Origin: Adiantum capillus-veneris
Lineage: Eukaryota; Streptophyta; Polypodiopsida; Polypodiales; Pteridaceae
Direction of reading: 5' to 3'
DNA: 64,000 bases
NCBI GenBank assembly: GCA_014529385.2
Contig: CM043950.1
Span: forward strand, 66,854,935 to 66,918,934
This document shows, in pieces, positions 1 through 10,508 of this stretch (position 1 is its first letter; the number at the start of each line of letters is the position of its first letter). The position numbers were made by a program, and so were the translations under genes. The notes beneath the pieces were generated by a model that was not told where the DNA came from, did no database searches, and saw only the letters and a list, made by a program, of their open reading frames with translations.

Positions 1-1176
1 CAGTTTCAGGAACCACGAACAAAACTTTGGCTCTTTGATACTGTGGTGGCTTCAGCTATGCTTTATGGGGTCCAGATTTGGGGACCATCTGTGGATCAAG
101 ATGATTGGAAGTCAATGGAGAGACCTTTGGTATCTATGATTTCCTGAATGATTAGAGCCAAGGCCTCCGTACCACACGCGATTATTCGAGCGGAACTAGC
201 TGCCCCTCCGATAGAAATTGAAGCTCTTACCAGATCAGTGTCCTTTATACATGGTTTATGGGATACAAATAATTGCCGATATACTAGATTGGCCCTCAAA
301 TCCTCTCGACAATTAGCAACGAAAGGAGATACATCATGCTGGTATGCGCAACTGTCCTCGTGGTTTCAGAGACACGGGTTCAGTATGGAAAGATTACCCC
401 CCTTCCAATACTATCTTGAGGCTCCATCACTGGCAATCACACGAACGGAGATTAATAAAATCATCCGCCGGGATTTTATACAGTTGGACACTAAGAGGAC
501 ATGGGTAGACCCTACACAAGAATTGGGCACGAAGATGGCCGACTACAAAGAAAACTTTCTACAGCTATCTGAAGATGGTTTTGTGATTCGCCTGAGCTAC
601 ATGGATACCCACCTGTCTCATGGTTTGAGATGTGCTATTGGTCAGATTCGTACATCCTCACACCAGCTGGAAATTGAATTTGGCAGATTTAGGGGAATCC
701 CACTAGAGAGCAGAATTTGCAAGTTATGCGGAATGGAGCCGGAGACAGAATTACACTACATATGTCATTGCACCGTATATTATGAGATACGTGGGCGTTT
801 CCATTGCCTATTTAAAGAAGGCTTTCGACCTCTAGATAGAGTCATGCAATACCAAGATCAAAGGTGCTTAGGCCTGTACCTACTGGAACTACATCGGCAC
901 AGGGATAATCTAATGAGAAGACAAAGAGCACTACAGCCTCAGAGGCAGATCACAGATTTCTTCGGATCGAGAGAAGCAGGAATGGAAGGAGAAGCAAGAG
1001 GCCAGCAGCGAGCACAAAGGAGTACCCACATTCATACCAAAGGCACCCTCATTGACAGGGCGATTGAGCTTAGGAAATCGAGACGACCACGACCGAGATG
1101 TAGAAGCACACTTCACCGGAGGAGACTACAACAAAGGATTAGAAGCATTCTAGCCAGACACCCAGAATGCTCCTAA
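1..1176 (+). pseudogene. LINE ORF2 C-terminal region (post-RT, zinc motif, PIP-like motif)
   Basis: The frame opens at base 1 (QFQEPRTKLWLFDT) and matches copy T3 throughout. One in-frame TGA at 145-147 replaces the CGG (Arg) of T3 (ISRMIRAK); after it the frame is open to 1176. Visible motifs: a C-x2-C-x8-H-x4-C zinc motif (CKLC ... HYICHC, about 717-774), as found after the RT of many LINEs, then QRQITDFF at 940-963, which fits the PCNA-interacting-peptide consensus. The tail is Arg-rich and ends SILARHPECS. The RT catalytic motifs lie outside the window. This is a relic copy because of the stop codon. Confidence 0.85.
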
Positions 1177-1276
1177 GAAGTTTATCTAATACTTTGTATT
1201 TAGTTTTTTCGCATTTATTTTCACACTTTTCAGACATTGTAACAGATTCACCACTTTTGTATAAGTTTGGTCTCAT

Positions 1277-1305
1277 AGGTCACTCTGGCCTTTTGAAGAC
1301 GTTAA
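1277..1305 (+). other. LINE T1 3'-terminal hairpin and ACGTTAA block
   Basis: AGGTCA-CTC-TGGCCT can fold into a 6-bp stem with one U-G pair, followed by ACGTTAA at 1299-1305 and CATTT repeats. The same structure occurs in T3 and T5 with compensated base changes. In LINEs with stringent 3'-end recognition such hairpins are bound by the RT to prime reverse transcription; that role is inferred here. Confidence 0.65.
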
Positions 1306-1325
1306 TATAACATTTCATTTCATTT

Positions 1326-1420
1326 ATCTCTCTCTCGTTCTCGTCAAAGTTCAGTGAGTTTACACTTTTTGTTCGTGTGTTGCTATTGATTTCTTGCTTG
1401 GAGTGTCTAAGCCTGTAACA
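1326..1420 (+). repeat. 3' end of a family-B LTR, truncated at its (TC)n tract by LINE T1
   Basis: From TCTCTCTCG to ...GTAACA this is the reverse-complement counterpart of 35974-36070, the intact family-B LTR. It ends in CA, one base before the primer-binding site at 1422-1433. The LTR is missing upstream of its (TC)n tract, where LINE T1 now sits. Confidence 0.8.
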
Positions 1421-3165
1421 GTGGTATCAAAGCTTCAGGTGTGTGCTTTTCTGAAAGCATGCCGGTCCTTCAAAAGCACACAAAGGATTTAAGATTTTGT
1501 TTGTGAAAGAATCTATGTCCCTGCCCTGGATTTACTAGCCACTGCCACCCTTAGTCCATTACGCATTGGGGGCGCTCCTATCTTCATCGCTCTGTCTTAA
1601 GCCATAAAGAAGTCAAGAGTGGGGCCACCCTGAAATGCCAGCCACGGACAAATTTCTGGCGGGAGAGTTCGCCAAAGCGGAGTACAATGTCAACTACAGG
1701 TTGACATGTATGTGAAAAGATTGATCAAGTACTCCATAGACCTGAAATTTGCGATTGATGAGATTCACTCAAGATTGCCTGATGCCATTTACTCTCCTCT
1801 CAAGTCGCGACGAAAGCTGAAAGGACAAAGAAGTGCAAAAAAGAAAAAACTATACTCGTAGAAAGGCTTAAGCACTCTCGAAAGAAGAAGAAATCAGCGG
1901 ATTTCCCTGGTTATTGGGCCGGGAAGTTGACTTTCCAGGTGGCAAGCAGATCCAAGAAGCGTGTTTGTTAAGGATGACGCAAATTTTTCTTCGTCTTTAA
2001 AGAGTTTTGATAGTTCGTCGTCCTCTAGTTCTAGTGAGGGTGAGAAACGGCGTAAGAAGCAAGAAAAGCAACTTTCAGAAAAGTCTAGCAGACATGGGAG
2101 GCCATCTAGTAGTTCAGAGGAGCAAAGCCCGTCCTCTTATGACAGTAAAGAGATGAGCAAGAAGACCAAGGAGTTCAAGGAAGGGGGTCAGACCGTCAGG
2201 TTTGAGGCGGGAACTGGATGACAGCTCATCACAAGATTCCGAGCAGTAAGAGGATCAAATGGTAGCACATCCGAGGGTTCCGACAAACTAAGGGAGCCAA
2301 ATGCAAGTTCATCAGAGGATTCCGGAGAAGTATGGGAATCAGATGATAATGCGTCTTAGGGTTCTGACGATGAGACTGACGTGGGAGCGGACAGGGGAGG
2401 CTGGCAAGGCTACACACAAGTCCTAGGGCAGGAAAGAAAGTAAAGGGAATCACGTGGTAGATCACAGAATTCCACAGATTCTGATTGAGGTGCCAAGGAC
2501 AAGGAGGCCAGTAGGGCTTCTTGGAGGTCACAGGGCACAAGAAAAGAGAAAGGTAAGCTAGGTCCAATTTTATCAAGGGTACTTTTTGGCCCTTGATGCA
2601 AATTGGATGGAGGAGAACGTCGCAAATTCTCTTCAAAGAGAGTTGTACCTTGAAGCGTTTGGGCTATTAGCAATGTCTATGCCAAAAGTTACCGATGAAT
2701 CAACAGGTTGAATATCGTGCGGTACAGACTCCACGAGAGGGGAGCCACTCTACTCCTTTGGCACAGATTGCCTAGATGGAATAAAGCCACTAATTTCTCA
2801 TTGAGATTTTAGGTACTGATATGTTGACAGTATTTTACGGAATGACTTTATGAACAGACGTGTACTGAACTGGAAATTTTCTTAATTGAATATTGTTAAG
2901 AGACATGTAGAGAGATGAATTGTTTGCAGCATTTTGTTCGATGAATGATTTGAGAGTAATGTTAAAGATCGGCGAGATCTAGATGTGATGGCTAAGTGAA
3001 TGTGAATTGAATGAGATTCTAGTGCATCAAGATGTCTATCTAGATGAGATGATTAGATATTGTTGTGAGCGCATCAAGAGTTACGGAACGATGAGATGTG
3101 TGCATAGTGGTCTTGCACGGTCCCGTACGTTTTGTACATGTACGAAGATGTGCAGTACTAAACGA
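1421..3165 (+). mobile_element. Internal region of a family-B LTR element (copy B'), no pol
   Basis: It begins with TGGTATCAAAGC (1422-1433), a near match to the initiator-Met tRNA primer site. A gag remnant follows (1634-2221), then an acidic Ser-rich stretch, and then non-coding sequence matching the 3' internal region of B (reverse of about 34500-35270), including a short shared segment around 2770-2815. No protease, RT or integrase is present, so this was a non-autonomous element dependent on a relative. The 3' LTR is missing; the sequence changes near 3165 into the hAT element. Confidence 0.7.
1634..2221 (+). pseudogene. Gag remnant of family-B LTR element
   Basis: ATG at 1634 opens MPATDKFLAGEFAKAEY, which corresponds to GNFARAEYKHQ in the family-B copy on the minus strand (about 35740-35830). 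Frameshifts and stops interrupt it. The segment 1961-2221 stays open with a Ser run, Lys/Glu-rich sequence and KEFKEGGQTVRFE, which lines up with QEFKEGGQSIKFD in the gag of chromovirus D. Retroelement Gag forms the particle that packages RNA; this copy cannot encode an intact one. Confidence 0.65.
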
Positions 3166-3450
3166 ACAAAAAAAATTTGAGATGTATGACGATATCACAT
3201 ACGTTCAAAATAAGAATAATAATAATTCTTAAGTATAAGGCCTAAGCCCTTGGACAAATTACAAATTACAATTTACAATACTACAATATAAAGAGTCAAG
3301 AATCAAGAGAATGAGCATAACATAAATCAAAAACAATAAGTAGAGAATCAAGATGATACAAAAAAGTGGGGGGACCAAGGGGTTTCAAAGTACTCAAAAA
3401 GTGACACACCCAAATGGAGAGACTAAAGACTAAAGACTAAAGAAACAAGT

Positions 3451-5424
3451 CTAAGAGCTTCTAGTCACTAGTGCTCTCATCACCTTCCTCTTGCAACTAT
3501 GCTCATCAACATCATCCTCTTCCTCACAAGAGTCAAAGGATGACGGCTCATAATCTCCATCACTAATGAGATTGCCTTCATCATCATACTCTGCCTCTCT
3601 AGGCTGCATAATGATAGGCCTACGATTAAGAACATCCTCCGTAGTGATGGCCGCCACACTAGAGCCGCTTTTGGAGCCTCGCCGCACATAGGTTCTAGGA
3701 GCCTTCGAGGGTGTTGTTGATGCTCTCCCTCTACAACCACCACGGGGAGTGGAAGCCCTTGCACCTCTATCTCTTGTAGTTTAGTCCATGTAACTCCATG
3801 GAAGACCTTCTTGAGTGATTATGTGTGAGAAACCCGGTGATCAATCTCCAAGTAGAGCTCACCAAGGATCACTTGCTCCTCAGGGTCTTGCTCTTTGTTG
3901 ACACTCTTTAGAGTTTCAGTCGTGAGCGTGAGATGCCCTATTTGACAATTACAAGATTAAACAATGATAACATAAATGATATATTCACTCTTAAAGATTA
4001 GAGTTTAGCAAGTGGAGTAGACTATAGAGTCTAGAGTGTTGACTTGTGAGTGTACCTAGCGAGCCATAGGCATCTCATGCATAGAGTGCAACATCATAAA
4101 TTGGAGCGACAAAAGATAAGTCGCTCTAACTACTTTGTTGAGAGCTTGTTTCGGATGTTGGTGTGGATGAGGGAGTATGCGGACCAATTCCGCTCACATG
4201 CTCCCGATGAACAATCCTAAAGCACATCAAGAGAGGCATAAGTTATAAGAGACTAGAGTTGAAGGCATATGTTAGAAGATTAAGCACAAGTAATAAGAGT
4301 TTAAGACTTGCCGTTTACTTGACCAAGAACCCTCAGAGCAAGTCTTTTGAGAGTGGACAATTGATAGCCAAAGCTCTCACACTGAAATAGAGGCTTCACC
4401 AAGGATTCCCGCGTCCAACACAAGTTGGAAGTAAATGCGGTGCCTCGTTGGTCGCTATAGTTGGTTACCTCTTGGAGAAATGCTCCAATCTCCTCTTCTT
4501 TTAGCACCTTAAAGAGGTACTTGTTGCGCTCCCCAATTAGCTCTTGATTTGCAAAGAGTTCGGGCTTCTTGCAAGCCGGATACAAGAGAGCCGCAAAGTA
4601 ATGGATATGTCTCTTCATCCAATCCCACCGCTTTTTGATTAGGAGGAGAATGTCGTCCCTCTTGGGAGAGTCCTTGAGGTAATCACTACAAGAAGAGAGA
4701 GGTAATGTCCTAAGTAGAGAAACAAGCATGTAGATGTAGAGAAGGTACAAAATTCAAATGTACTATAATTCATAAAAGTAAATACAAAGAGAATGTATTA
4801 TGTAGTTATATCGTGCTCCATCGGAAGGCCCATCTAGGATTGTAGACTTCTCAATTTCCTTGAAAGCTTCCCCCATGAAGTGCCATAGAAGCCCAATGGT
4901 TACCCCCTCCATGTTGGTCATGCTGAGAGCCTTGTACAAGAGCAAGATCGCAATGATAAGACCTTTAACTTCTTGCCAAAAATCCTCCCGCAAGCAAAGC
5001 CATTGGATGGCTTTTGCATCTTGTTGTGAAGCGGCGGGCTCTTCATTCATCCATTCCTTGAACTCATCGAAGACCATGGTCTTTTGGATCTTGTTTTGCA
5101 CATCATAGAGCCACTCGAGAAGTAGCCACATAGTGGCAAACCGAGTGACCGATGGCTTCTTCAACTCAAGGTTGGAGTAGGTGCGGTAAATTGCAAGCAC
5201 CCTCAATTTTCCATTGATGAAATTGACGATGGAGAGTGCTTGGTTGAGGATATCTTTCACCAAATCTAGCTCCCTTATGTCCTCCATGAGAAGGTCAAGG
5301 CAATGAGAGGCACATGGAGTCGTATGCATACTATGGTTGGAAATTCCTTCTCTAGCCTCTTACTCATTGCCTTGCAATTTGAAACGTTGTTGGTAATCAC
5401 TTGCACGACATGCTCCTTACCAAC
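3451..5424 (-). pseudogene. hAT-superfamily transposase, intron-containing, decayed
   Basis: Read on the minus strand, exons can be followed: about 4790-5424 (HVVQVITNN, then TTPCASHCLDLLMEDI and VTRFATMWLLLEWL, resembling DUF659/hAT cores), 4319-4685 (RWDWMKRHIHYFAALLYPAC), 4056-4216 (ACERNWSAYSLIHTNIRNKL, the hAT C-terminal dimerisation signature) and 3451-3937 (acidic, Arg/Ser-rich tail). Intron borders are visible, e.g. acceptor at 4686-4687 and donor at 4317-4318. Defects include a one-base frameshift near 5335, a stop within the dimerisation exon (about 4129) and VITNN where families usually have T-D-N, suggesting loss of a catalytic Asp. The N-terminal BED zinc finger and the terminal repeats were not found. 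Confidence 0.75.
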
Positions 5425-5509
5425 CTACACAAGGAACATTTGCAACAAAGAGAGTTAAAACTTAAAACATAGGACTCATTGGCAATTGCTAAAGACATAA
5501 AGGCTCGCT

Positions 5510-5692
5510 TTATGGTTTAATCTCAAGAATGGCTTTACGGATGTGCTTGTAAATGAATTCCATGGTCACTTTCTTCTCTCTTGAACCCGCATCCACCGCC
5601 GATGCTCGATCGAACCCGTGGCGCCACCGGCGGAAATGAGCTCTGACCGCTCGAATAGCCAACGGGCTCATCAAGATGACCATGGCAGCCAT
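5510..5692 (-). pseudogene. Possible LINE ORF1/gag-like (DUF4283-type) fragment
   Basis: The minus-strand frame reads MAAMVILMSPLAIRAVRAHFRRWRHGFD (broken here after MAAMVILMSP), preceded by QIDFETPE. The pattern of an RNA-binding-like strand followed by a W/F-rich 'RRW..GFD' segment recalls the DUF4283 domain of plant LINE and gag proteins. This is a weak, single-domain resemblance; it could equally be chance or part of a host relic. No neighbouring LINE ORF2 is seen on this strand. Confidence 0.2.
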
Positions 5693-5769
5693 CTCTGGAG
5701 TCTCAAAGTCTATCTGATAGTATCCTCCTCCAAGAAACTAGATTTCAATGATCTTCCTCACCTCTGCTA

Positions 5770-6100
5770 GAAGCAGGGGGGTGGGGGGGGATGACAGCGG
5801 CTCTGCAAAAGCGGGCGGAGGAGCAGGTCGACAGTGGGCAGCGTTGGGGGGGGAGTTGCGTGCTGGCCAGGGAGGGGGCAGGCAAAGCAAAAGCAGCAGG
5901 CGAGCCGGGGGGGGGGGGGGAGAGGCGCGAAGGGAGAGGGAGGGAGTGGCAGGGAGGATGGGGCAGGGCAGTGGGTGGGGAGGGACCAAGGGCAGCACGA
6001 GGGGGAGGAAGGGAATGGCGAGCTGGGATGGGTAGGGCACAGCGTGGGGAGGGAGCAAGGGCAACGCGAGGCGAAGCAGTGAGGCGGGAGCAACAGCAGT
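5770..6100. repeat. G-rich, GC-skewed island with short tandem repeats
   Basis: The plus strand has G runs up to 14 nt (around 5909-5923) and a repeated unit of the form GTGGGGAGGGA[C/G]CAAGGGCA, seen near 5976 and 6033. Several frames stay open on both strands only because of composition (Pro/Ser/Ala-rich on minus, Gly/Arg-rich on plus), so I do not call a gene. Its composition differs sharply from the AT-rich flanks. Confidence 0.6.
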
Positions 6101-6272
6101 GAGCAGGATCACACAATATTGACCCCTATGTTATAAAATCATGAATTTCCATGGGAGATTGCTATAAGATCCCATTAACAAAATATGTAGTTGGTCCATT
6201 GGTGATTTGATAGGGGCATCCAAACCGGTACAAGATACACTCACAAAGTCTCTTAGCCACGATGACCAAACT

Positions 6273-7420
6273 CTAGTCTTCTAGAATCTTGAATTTGGCC
6301 GCTACGTACGATAATGTATGGCCGCTAATGATATCTAGCTCTACTAGGGTGGGCAATAGGAGGAATGGGACTTGAGAAGTCCGATACAACCAAGAGCTGT
6401 TTTGGATAGGCGAGTAGGCATATGATTTTTTGTATATGTCAAAAGCCTTGGAACTATCTTTAAACAAGTAAAGTGACCACAACCACTTTGCAGAACTCAT
6501 TGAATTGTTGACGTGTCAAGGCGGAGACACCAAAGCAACCACGGTAAGCATCCTTCCCTATAATAGGCACGCACTTCATGTGGACTCACACATTGTCTTA
6601 GAACACTATTCAGGTCCGGTAGTGTATACTTGACCACTTAAAAGGGAAAAGAGTTGCTTCTTAGGGAAAAGAGTTTCTCTTAAGAAGAAACTCTTTTCAA
6701 GGGGGTAGTATTCACTGTAATGGGCACTTCATGTGGACTCACACATTGTCTGAGAACACTATCAGGCCCGGCAGTGTATACTTGACCACTTAGAAGGGAA
6801 AAGAGTTGTTCTTAGGAAGCAAACACCTCTTTTCAAGGGGGTAGTATTCAAAAGAACTTCTTGGCAGAAGGTAAAGATACCAATTGGAGCTGCAAAAGAA
6901 ATGAAGCTATCAGGCAGATCATCATCAATGCCGCTCACTTAAGCCAACCTAGAAAAATGGTCGATAGGAGGAATGGGACTTGGGAAGTCCAATACAACAC
7001 CTTTCAAAGAGTATCCATGACGAGCTGTTTTGAATAGGCGAGTGGGCTTAGGACCGCATGTTCTGTACATGTCACAAGCCGTGGAACTATTTTTAAACAA
7101 GTAAAGTGACCACACAGAATTCATTGAGTCGTGACATGTCAAGGCAGAGACACGGTAAGCATCATCCCCTGTAATAGGCACTTCATGTGGACTCACACAT
7201 TGTCTGAGAACACCATCAGGTCCAGCGTGTATGATTGACCACTTAGAAGGGAAAAGATGTTGCTCTTAGGAAGCAAATACCTCTTTTCAAGGGGGTAGTA
7301 TTAAAAATAGCTTGTTGGAAGTAGGTAAAGATACCAACTGGAGCCACAAAAGCTATCAGGCAGATCATCATCAATGCCGCTCACCTAAGCCAACCTAGAA
7401 AAGTGGTCGACCAGGACATG
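6273..7420. repeat. Partially repeated block of unknown origin
   Basis: Segments recur in order: AGGAATGGGACTTG at about 6361 and 6968; CTTCATGTGGACTCACACA at about 6573, 6726 and 7177; a 'GAAAAGAGTTG...CTCTTTTCAAGGGGGTAGTATT' stretch three times (6640-7310); and a 'ATCAGGCAGATCATCATCAATGCCG' region at about 6908 and 7356. Two minus-strand frames (6273-6500 and 6939-7196) share a WSLYLFK[D/N]SS peptide, so the parent unit may once have been coding. I do not recognise the family. Confidence 0.5.
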
Positions 7421-8858
7421 ATGTTTGCTTTGCTGGAGTGAGACTGCCGGATAAGTGAGAGCCACCATCGAAACCTACCAGAAACTTCAGGTTTATTTAG
7501 CGAGAACTAAGAGCATGATGACTAATAGGGGCAATGAAGTGAATGGTTAGGTGGCAGTACCATAACTTTTGAGTGGCATAGACTGTGGCAAGTCCTTCCT
7601 GTCAAGAAAGCAATCATTATTGGAATCCTAGATGGCTAATCTAGCGATATCAAAATCTGACAACCACTGGACCGAAAACATCAATCATTTAAGCAATGGC
7701 AAGTGGAGAGTGCACCATTAGAGAAGAGACGCACTCCTCTGTAGATTAAACAATAACAAAAGTGACTCTCCTCCATGGAGCTATATCCTAAATACGTCCT
7801 CTCCATTCTAGAGCATATATATTTTTGAAGTAAATGGATTTTCCAATTCCTCAATCTTGTTTGGGATGTTTCCCTTTCGTCGTTGGTGGTCCTTCTAATC
7901 AGAAATTCATAAGTTGCTAGCTTGAAAAGAGTATAGGAGAATATGTTACTATTAGAAGAACCAGTTAAGTTAAAGGCCTACCCTTGGTTATTAAAGGTGC
8001 TGAGTTTGAATTGAGGAGTTCTTTTAGGCAGTCAGCAGCAGCTTCAAAGTTGGACCTGGAATAAGATCAACACAAGACTTGGCTAGGAGGCATTGATATA
8101 GAAAGAAAATTTTTGTATTTTTTGACCAACGTGGCTGAAAAAACGGTGTTTTTCATATAAAACTAAAATAGCTTTCAAAAAGATCCCTTTATGCAAAAAA
8201 CTTTCCATTCTATGTTTTCAAGGGCTAAAAAAGAATGTTGCATAATCTGGTCCCTAATTTGTCCCATCCATTTTTACCCATACTCAAGCAGGGCAATCAT
8301 CTTTCAATCTCAAGGAACAATATATTTTTCCATGTACAAACACCAAAAATTCTGAAAAATGTCAGTCTAAACCATCAAAAATGAGGGAGTGACCTCCCAA
8401 ATGACGAGGAACACAACTGTAACACAATTGTAGATTGACAAGGATTGCAACTATGTCTGAGCACGCTCCCATTCAAGTAAAAAGCGTGCTTGCCTCCCAA
8501 ACAAAAATGGTGATTGTGACTAATACTAGACCAGTAGCACACTACAAGTGATTCCTTACAATATCCTGGATAAGAACCAATATGGATATACCTTCATAAG
8601 GTCGGAATAGTCTGAACTTACGAATTATAGAGGGAATAAAACACTCACAACACTACAAAAGCAAGGGAAACAAGAAAACAAGAAAAAAAATTAAATCACT
8701 TTATTTGCTACTAAACAAAACTAGATAAAACAAACCATTATTCACTTAAAAATGCTTTTAGAAAAGACATAAGCAAAATAAGATGAAGCAACTTACTTGA
8801 CTAAAACTTGAAACAAATACTCAACTTTAAACTAACAAGGATAAGACATCTCAAAGAC
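7421..8858. other. Unassigned stretch
   Basis: AT-rich sequence with no long open frame, no LTR-like ends and no conserved motif that I can recognise. It may be decayed transposon or intron sequence. Confidence 0.4.
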
Positions 8859-9137
8859 TTAAACATAGAAATCAGACTCCATACAACAACTTCTAAAGGA
8901 ACAAAATCTTAAAGCCTGATGTAAGCTACATACTAGAATTGAATAGTACAAAGAAGAGGCTGAAAATAACCAAAGAAGTACAAAGTTCAAAACTTGACAA
9001 TATGCGACCTTCACTTCGCTGCTTGTCCAAACAAGAAGAATAAGATTATCACCTTTATCATGCATAGCTTGGACAACAGCTATGAAATCCCTACTCACGT
9101 GGTCAGTGCCCAAGAGTAGGTGCAGGTTTAAATTCAT
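8859..9137 (-). other. Peptide-like segment also present near 22.1 kb
   Basis: The minus-strand frame contains LLGTDHVSRD...VVQAMHDKGD. Around 22070-22170 the minus strand has LLGTDDVSGD followed, in a shifted frame, by MHDGADGYIVLW. Two degenerate copies 13 kb apart imply a repeated element or a duplicated exon. No known domain is recognised. The rest of the frame looks like chance coding. Confidence 0.3.
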
Positions 9138-9647
9138 GATCCCTACTCTTTAAAATACAACTAATCCTCCACACCAAATATTAAAATCAAGCTACCTTGA
9201 ATATTTTATATTCTTACCATGATCAATCTTACAGTTGTAAAGATTGCCTAAAACAACGCTAATTGCCTATAACAAACGTCCTTTAAGAATTATTAAAGAA
9301 AGACCCTCCTGTTCCACACATAAAAGAAAAAACTCAATAAAGAGATTTAAAAAAGACTTGAATACTACCTCCACTAGAGACATTTAGCAATCTTAAGAAA
9401 AGCAAAGAGAAATGTTGACAACATTGCCAAAGTCATGGAATTGCCTCAATCTCTCTTGATGAGATAGTAGCAACTTATTCAAAGCTTGACTAAAAAAAGT
9501 GAAAAGTCAAAACATGTATAAAAAATTTTCTTTAAAAGATCATTATAGATTTACCTTCTACCTTCAAAACACACTAAACGATAGAAGAATATTTTTGGTG
9601 GCCCATTGGGCAGCCACTACCACAGTCACATCATTGCACAATGCATT
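9138..9647. other. Unassigned AT-rich stretch
   Basis: No supported gene, LTR or repeat structure was seen between the peptide-like segment and the MITE. Confidence 0.4.
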
Positions 9648-9655
9648 CTATAAAG

Positions 9656-9778
9656 CATAGTCACAGGGGACGCCCATTTTTTGGTTTCCCGTCCCCACTT
9701 GCCGTCCCGCCCTCTTTTTACACTAAAAATCCATTTGAGCCCCATCCCCACTCCTCGGGACCGTCCCTTGTGACTATG
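9656..9778. mobile_element. 123-bp MITE with 8-bp target duplication (hAT-type)
   Basis: Left end CATAGTCACAGGGGACG and right end CGTCCCTTGTGACTATG are inverted repeats matching at 16 of 17 positions. The element is flanked on both sides by CTATAAAG (9648-9655 and 9779-9786), a perfect 8-bp direct repeat. An 8-bp duplication with short TIRs is typical of hAT-superfamily non-autonomous elements. The interior is C/T-rich and non-coding. The intact duplication suggests a fairly recent insertion. Confidence 0.85.
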
Positions 9779-9859
9779 CTATAAAGTGGTCTGTCGTGGC
9801 CGTTTCTATTTTGGGTCGCAGTCCAACTTGCAAAGCTTTATGATACACATCAAAGGTGT

Positions 9860-10500
9860 GTACCTAAGCCCACACACTGGGCAATTCTCCACCCCAAATC
9901 TCTTTGGCTTTGCTTCCCTTAGAGAATGGGGCACTGGTCTGATTGGTTCTATCCACCCTATCGCCCGTCCTAGTTAGGCTAAGTACCTATTGGGGGCACT
10001 TATTATGACACCAAGTGGGCTGAAGTGAAGGAAACTATAGAATACACTGCAGCTGCACACACTCTGCCAAGTTCATGTATGAGCATGCATATCTTTTGCA
10101 GGTATGGCTGCCCCTAGGAAGTAACTAGTGATCATGGATCACATTTCGTAAATGGGTTGTTAGCTTCTCTCCTTCAAAAGTGTTAAATTCTACGACGTCA
10201 ATCTTGCATGTACTACCCTTGCGCGAATGGGCAAGCAGACACTACTATTATGGTACTTATTGCTCTATTGAAGAAGACCTGCTACCTCCACCCTCATACT
10301 TGGACTTAGGCAATCTTCGAGGACATTTATGCCCAGGGAGCTACTTTTAAAGGCACCACTTGGATGATGTCATTCCAAGTGGTGTATGGGCTCGAGGCAA
10401 TACCTTATTGCAAATTCAACAAGGATCTCTTTGGTGGCCCTAACTGGCAAATTAACTAGATGCTATTCGTATGGCTCATTATAAGTATGGCATGATTCTA
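9860..10500 (+). pseudogene. Ty3/gypsy integrase relic
   Basis: Across several frames and stops the plus strand reads LIGSIHPIARPS, RYGCP.EVTSDHGSHFVNG and ..NGQA.., then PHTWT and GTTWMMSFQVVYGLEAIP. This is the pattern of the plant Ty3/gypsy integrase core, including the SD.G.HF block with the second catalytic Asp and the 'GQAE' helix region. The reading frame is broken by many stops, so it is non-functional. No RT lies upstream, so only the integrase segment survives. Confidence 0.65.
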
Positions 10501-10508
10501 GGCTATTC

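Larger units (their letters stand above)
1..1325 (+). mobile_element. Non-LTR retrotransposon (LINE family T), copy T1, 3' part
   Basis: The left window edge cuts this element inside the RT-downstream part of ORF2. It continues through the ORF2 stop at 1176, a 3' UTR, a hairpin (1277-1291), ACGTTAA and CATTT repeats. Beyond the tail lies TCTCTCTC, which belongs to the (TC)n tract of an LTR (1326-1420) matching the LTR at 35974-36722. The same 3' UTR layout recurs in copies T3 and T5. Target-site duplication cannot be judged because the 5' end is outside the window. Confidence 0.88.

Noticed and set aside
5738-6116. Pro/Ser/Ala-rich and Gly/Arg-rich open frames on both strands
   Set aside because: All frames are open because of composition in the G-rich island; no start context or domain supports a gene.
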